From Pseudescherichia vulneris NBRC 102420 (GTDB lineage: Bacteria > Pseudomonadota > Gammaproteobacteria > Enterobacterales > Enterobacteriaceae): a DNA stretch of 64,000 nucleotides. A model generated the notes under the pieces. It was not told the DNA's origin. It searched no databases and saw nothing but the letters and a program-made list of their open reading frames with translations. Below are positions 59,941 to 64,000 of the stretch, one piece after another. The position numbers and the translations under genes were made by a program. Within the stretch, counting starts at the first letter, position 1. Every line of letters starts with the position of its first letter. The stretch is from contig NZ_BBMZ01000015.1 of assembly GCF_000759795.1 (NCBI RefSeq), positions 62,001 through 126,000 of the forward strand, in the 5' to 3' direction.

Positions 59941-61404
59941 TTAATTATCCCCGGCGCTCTCCTGTTGGCGGGCAAATATAGCCTCCATCCGCGCGCCACC
60001 AAGCGGACTTTCCCCGGTCACGATCTCCCCGCCGTACTGCTCCACGATCTCCCGGGCGACGGCTAGGCCTACTCCCTGGCCGGGGCGCAGCGTATCGGCC
60101 CGCTGACCACGGTCAAAAATGGTCTCCCGCAGGCTTACAGGAATGCCGGGGCCATCATCGTCAACGATGATATGCAGTCGATCGTCAGACTGCCGGGCGG
60201 AGACCTCAACAAACTCCAGGCAATATTTGCAGGCGTTATCCAGCAGGTTACCCATCACCTCCATCAGATCGTTTTTCTCGCCGACAAAGCTAATTTCTGG
60301 GGAGATATCGAGGGTAATCGCCACTCCTTTACGCTGGTAGACCTTATTCAACGCCGAGGTGAGGCTATCCAGCATGGCCGCCACCGGGTGCAGCTCGCGG
60401 CTGAGCATAACGCTGCCGCCGCGCATGCTGGCCCGATGCAGATAGTAACCAATCTGCTGGGAGATACGGCTGATCTGCTCCAGCATCACCGGCTCGGCGT
60501 CGTTCACGCTCAGCTTATTGCTGCGTAACGAGCGTAGCGTGCTTTGCAATACCGCCAGCGGGGTTTTCAGGCTATGGGTCAGATCGGTGAGGGTGGTACG
60601 GTACTTGTCGTAGCGCTCGCGCTCGCTCTTCACCAGGCGATTGAGGTTACGCACCAGGCTGACCAGCTCGCGTGAGGTGACGGGGTTCAGGCGCTCACGG
60701 TGGTGCTCCTCCAGCTCGCGCACCTCTTTAGCCAGCGCTTCGATAGGGCGCAGGCTCCAGCGCGCGGCTATCCACAGCAGGGGAATAACCAGCAGCAGGT
60801 TAGCCATCACCACGTAGATAAACCAGTTCCACACCTGATGCGCCTGCTTAAGCTCATCGGGCACGGTGTCGATCACCACAATGGTCATCGGTGGCATATG
60901 GGCCGTCGCCGGGAAGTAGTTCACCGCCACCGAGTGGGTGGTTTCGCTATCGTTGTCGTCCGCGCGCAGATCGCTGAGGGCTTTCTGCGCCGAGGGATCG
61001 CCGCTGATCAGGGTGCTGGTGGCGTCGGCGTCGGCCTCGATCTCATGGAAGCCATCGCTCTTTAGCCACTCAGGGCGGATGCGCTGAACCAACCACGGCA
61101 CGCTGCGCTGGGACCACAGCAGCTGCCCCTGCTGGTCATAGATCAGCGCCACGGTGGGACCTTGCAGATTCAGATTTTCAGGTATCTCAATACTAAAGCG
61201 CTGGTTGTCCCACTTAGAGAGCGTATAGAAAAGGTTGCTCTCGCCGCGCAGCAGACGAAAGGTGGTTTTGTCGAAGCTGACGCTGTAGCCCACCAGCGCC
61301 ACCATACCGTAGGAGAGGGAGAGCACCAGTACGACGGCTGCCGTGGCGAGCAAGAAGCGGACCCGCAGGGAGAGCGGCAGCAGGTGCCGCCGAAGCCTCT
61401 TCAT
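59941..61404 (-). CDS. phoQ: sensor histidine kinase PhoQ
   Basis: 487 residues. Helix 1 about 17-38, periplasmic sensor with acidic patch ([11 protein letters not shown]) that senses Mg2+, cationic peptides and low pH, helix 2 about 195-215, HAMP, H-box His in [12 protein letters not shown] near 277, N box [10 protein letters not shown] and [17 protein letters not shown] site. Starts at an ATGA overlap with phoP. Confidence 0.97.
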   Translation of the reverse strand: MKRLRRHLLPLSLRVRFLLATAAVVLVLSLSYGMVALVGYSVSFDKTTFRLLRGESNLFYTLSKWDNQRFSIEIPENLNLQGPTVALIYDQQGQLLWSQRSVPWLVQRIRPEWLKSDGFHEIEADADATSTLISGDPSAQKALSDLRADDNDSETTHSVAVNYFPATAHMPPMTIVVIDTVPDELKQAHQVWNWFIYVVMANLLLVIPLLWIAARWSLRPIEALAKEVRELEEHHRERLNPVTSRELVSLVRNLNRLVKSERERYDKYRTTLTDLTHSLKTPLAVLQSTLRSLRSNKLSVNDAEPVMLEQISRISQQIGYYLHRASMRGGSVMLSRELHPVAAMLDSLTSALNKVYQRKGVAITLDISPEISFVGEKNDLMEVMGNLLDNACKYCLEFVEVSARQSDDRLHIIVDDDGPGIPVSLRETIFDRGQRADTLRPGQGVGLAVAREIVEQYGGEIVTGESPLGGARMEAIFARQQESAGDN

Positions 61405-62075
61405 GAAGGCAGTTCGAACAGATAGCCCTGGCCGCGCACGGTATTGATCACCTCATGGGGATACTGGGCCTGGATCTTTTTGCGCAGGCGACCCATGAGC
61501 ACGTCGATGGTATGGCTCTCTCGCAGCTCGGCGTCCGGGTAGAGCTGTAGCATCAGGGCATCTTTGCTCACCACCTTGCCGCTGTTGCGGATCAGCGTCT
61601 CCATAATGGTGTACTCGAAGGCGGTCAGCTTGATCACCTCATCGTCAATGGACAGCTCCCGACGCGAAAGATCGACCTGGAACGGCGGCATAGAGATAAC
61701 CTGCGAGGCGTGACCACCGTTGCGGCGCATCAGGGCCTGCATTCGAGCGGCCACCTCTTCAATATGAAACGGCTTGGTGACGTAATCATCAGCCCCGGCG
61801 CTCAGCACCTCAACCTTATCCTGCCACCCTTCGCGGGCGGTGAGCACCAGCACGGGCAGGGCGACATCATGGCTACGCCAGCGGCGGATCAGCGACAGTC
61901 CATCCTCATCCGGCAGGCCGAGATCGACGATGGCGATATCGGGAAGGTGTTCATTTAAGTAGTAATCCGCTTCCTTTGCATCTTCGGCGGCGTCGACCTG
62001 GTGCCCCAGCTCCTGCAACTGAACTTTGAGGTGGTGGCGCAGCAAAGAGTTATCCTCTACGACGAGTACGCGCAT
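61401..62075 (-). CDS. phoP: response regulator PhoP
   Basis: 224 residues from the ATG at 62075 (GGAG 9 bp upstream); an in-frame start at 62090 is not needed. Receiver with phospho-acceptor Asp51 in IVDLGLPDE, Lys in DDYVTKPFH, then the winged-helix OmpR-type domain ([24 protein letters not shown]). Controls Mg2+ and peptide-resistance genes. Confidence 0.97.
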   Translation of the reverse strand: MRVLVVEDNSLLRHHLKVQLQELGHQVDAAEDAKEADYYLNEHLPDIAIVDLGLPDEDGLSLIRRWRSHDVALPVLVLTAREGWQDKVEVLSAGADDYVTKPFHIEEVAARMQALMRRNGGHASQVISMPPFQVDLSRRELSIDDEVIKLTAFEYTIMETLIRNSGKVVSKDALMLQLYPDAELRESHTIDVLMGRLRKKIQAQYPHEVINTVRGQGYLFELPS

Positions 62076-62095
62076 TGTCCGGGCTCCCATAAATT

Positions 62096-62115
62096 CTTGT
62101 TGTAAATAGTTTAAC
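62096..62115. promoter_or_regulatory. possible PhoP box of phoPQ
   Basis: GTTGTA-AATA-GTTTAA resembles the direct repeat (T)GTTTA-N5-(T)GTTTA recognised by PhoP, read on the plus strand within the phoP promoter region. The match is partial and the orientation is unusual, so this is a weak call. Confidence 0.35.
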
Positions 62116-62212
62116 GCGAATACGTAATTATGATGCGATTGAAATCAACGGAGAGTAAACCAGCGGAGAAGCAGCCCGCTCACTAAACGAGAGCGGGCTA
62201 AAAGGCAGGGGA

Positions 62213-64000
<1,788 letters not shown>

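Overview
The window is a chromosomal segment of an enteric bacterium (Enterobacteriaceae; protein sequences look like the Enterobacter/Klebsiella/Leclercia side of the family, genus not decidable from sequence alone). Two blocks keep the gene order of the E. coli K-12 24-25.5 min region: holB-ycfH-ptsG at the left (1-2720), and fhuE-hinT-ycfL-lpoB-thiK-nagZ-ycfP-ndh-ycfJ-comR-ldtC-mfd-ycfT-lolCDE-nagK-cobB-potDCBA-pepT-roxA-phoQP-purB-hflD at the right (31.8-64 kb).

In E. coli ptsG and fhuE are direct neighbours. Here about 29 kb of accessory DNA (2.7-31.8 kb) lies between their facing terminators. No integrase, tRNA, transposase or IS end is visible in it. From left to right it holds: an old-yellow-enzyme reductase; a haloacetate-dehalogenase-like hydrolase; a two-gene (split) PQQ sugar dehydrogenase; an MscS channel; a mok-hok/sok type I toxin-antitoxin locus; remnants of two genes; the cyanate operon cynR/cynTS without cynX; an AraC regulator divergent from a class I amidotransferase; a truncated esterase, a DUF1348 protein and a TetR regulator on one strand with a perfect palindromic operator; a CGNR zinc-finger regulator divergent from an alpha/beta hydrolase with four GTTAC boxes between; VOC and flavin-reductase wreckage; an MBL hydrolase-GlxA regulator-MFS cluster; a secreted GH3 beta-glucosidase; an scsA-like/scsB/dsbG periplasmic thiol-redox operon; a second GlxA regulator with a luciferase-like monooxygenase; and a third GlxA regulator between a cysteine hydrolase and an OsmC peroxiredoxin. 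The common theme is handling of small reactive or foreign compounds, with one local regulator per small gene set.

The most distinctive signals are: (1) a 38-bp operator module made of two direct half-sites exactly 21 bp apart, present in front of both the cysteine hydrolase and osmC, flanking the glxA-type gene; (2) fragments of the hok locus scattered through the accessory block, including a 48-bp copy of the hok 3' coding region next to fhuE, which brackets 22.6 kb as a direct repeat; (3) four alternating GTTAC boxes in the CGNR/hydrolase divergent promoter; (4) a 22-bp perfect palindrome before the tetR gene.

In the conserved right block the departures from E. coli are: an unannotated 49-residue hydrophobic protein after ycfJ; loss of bhsA next to its regulator gene comR; potA whose E. 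coli ATG position reads ACG; pepT interrupted by one amber codon; and a REP-associated tyrosine transposase inserted after pepT, followed by three 105-bp tandem BIME units, the first of which contains the transposase stop codon. Core functions present include glucose uptake (ptsG with Mlc, CRP and SgrS sites), coprogen uptake, cell-wall synthesis and recycling (lpoB, ldtC, nagZ, nagK), respiration (ndh), transcription-coupled repair (mfd), lipoprotein export (lolCDE), polyamine uptake (pot) and the PhoPQ sensor system.
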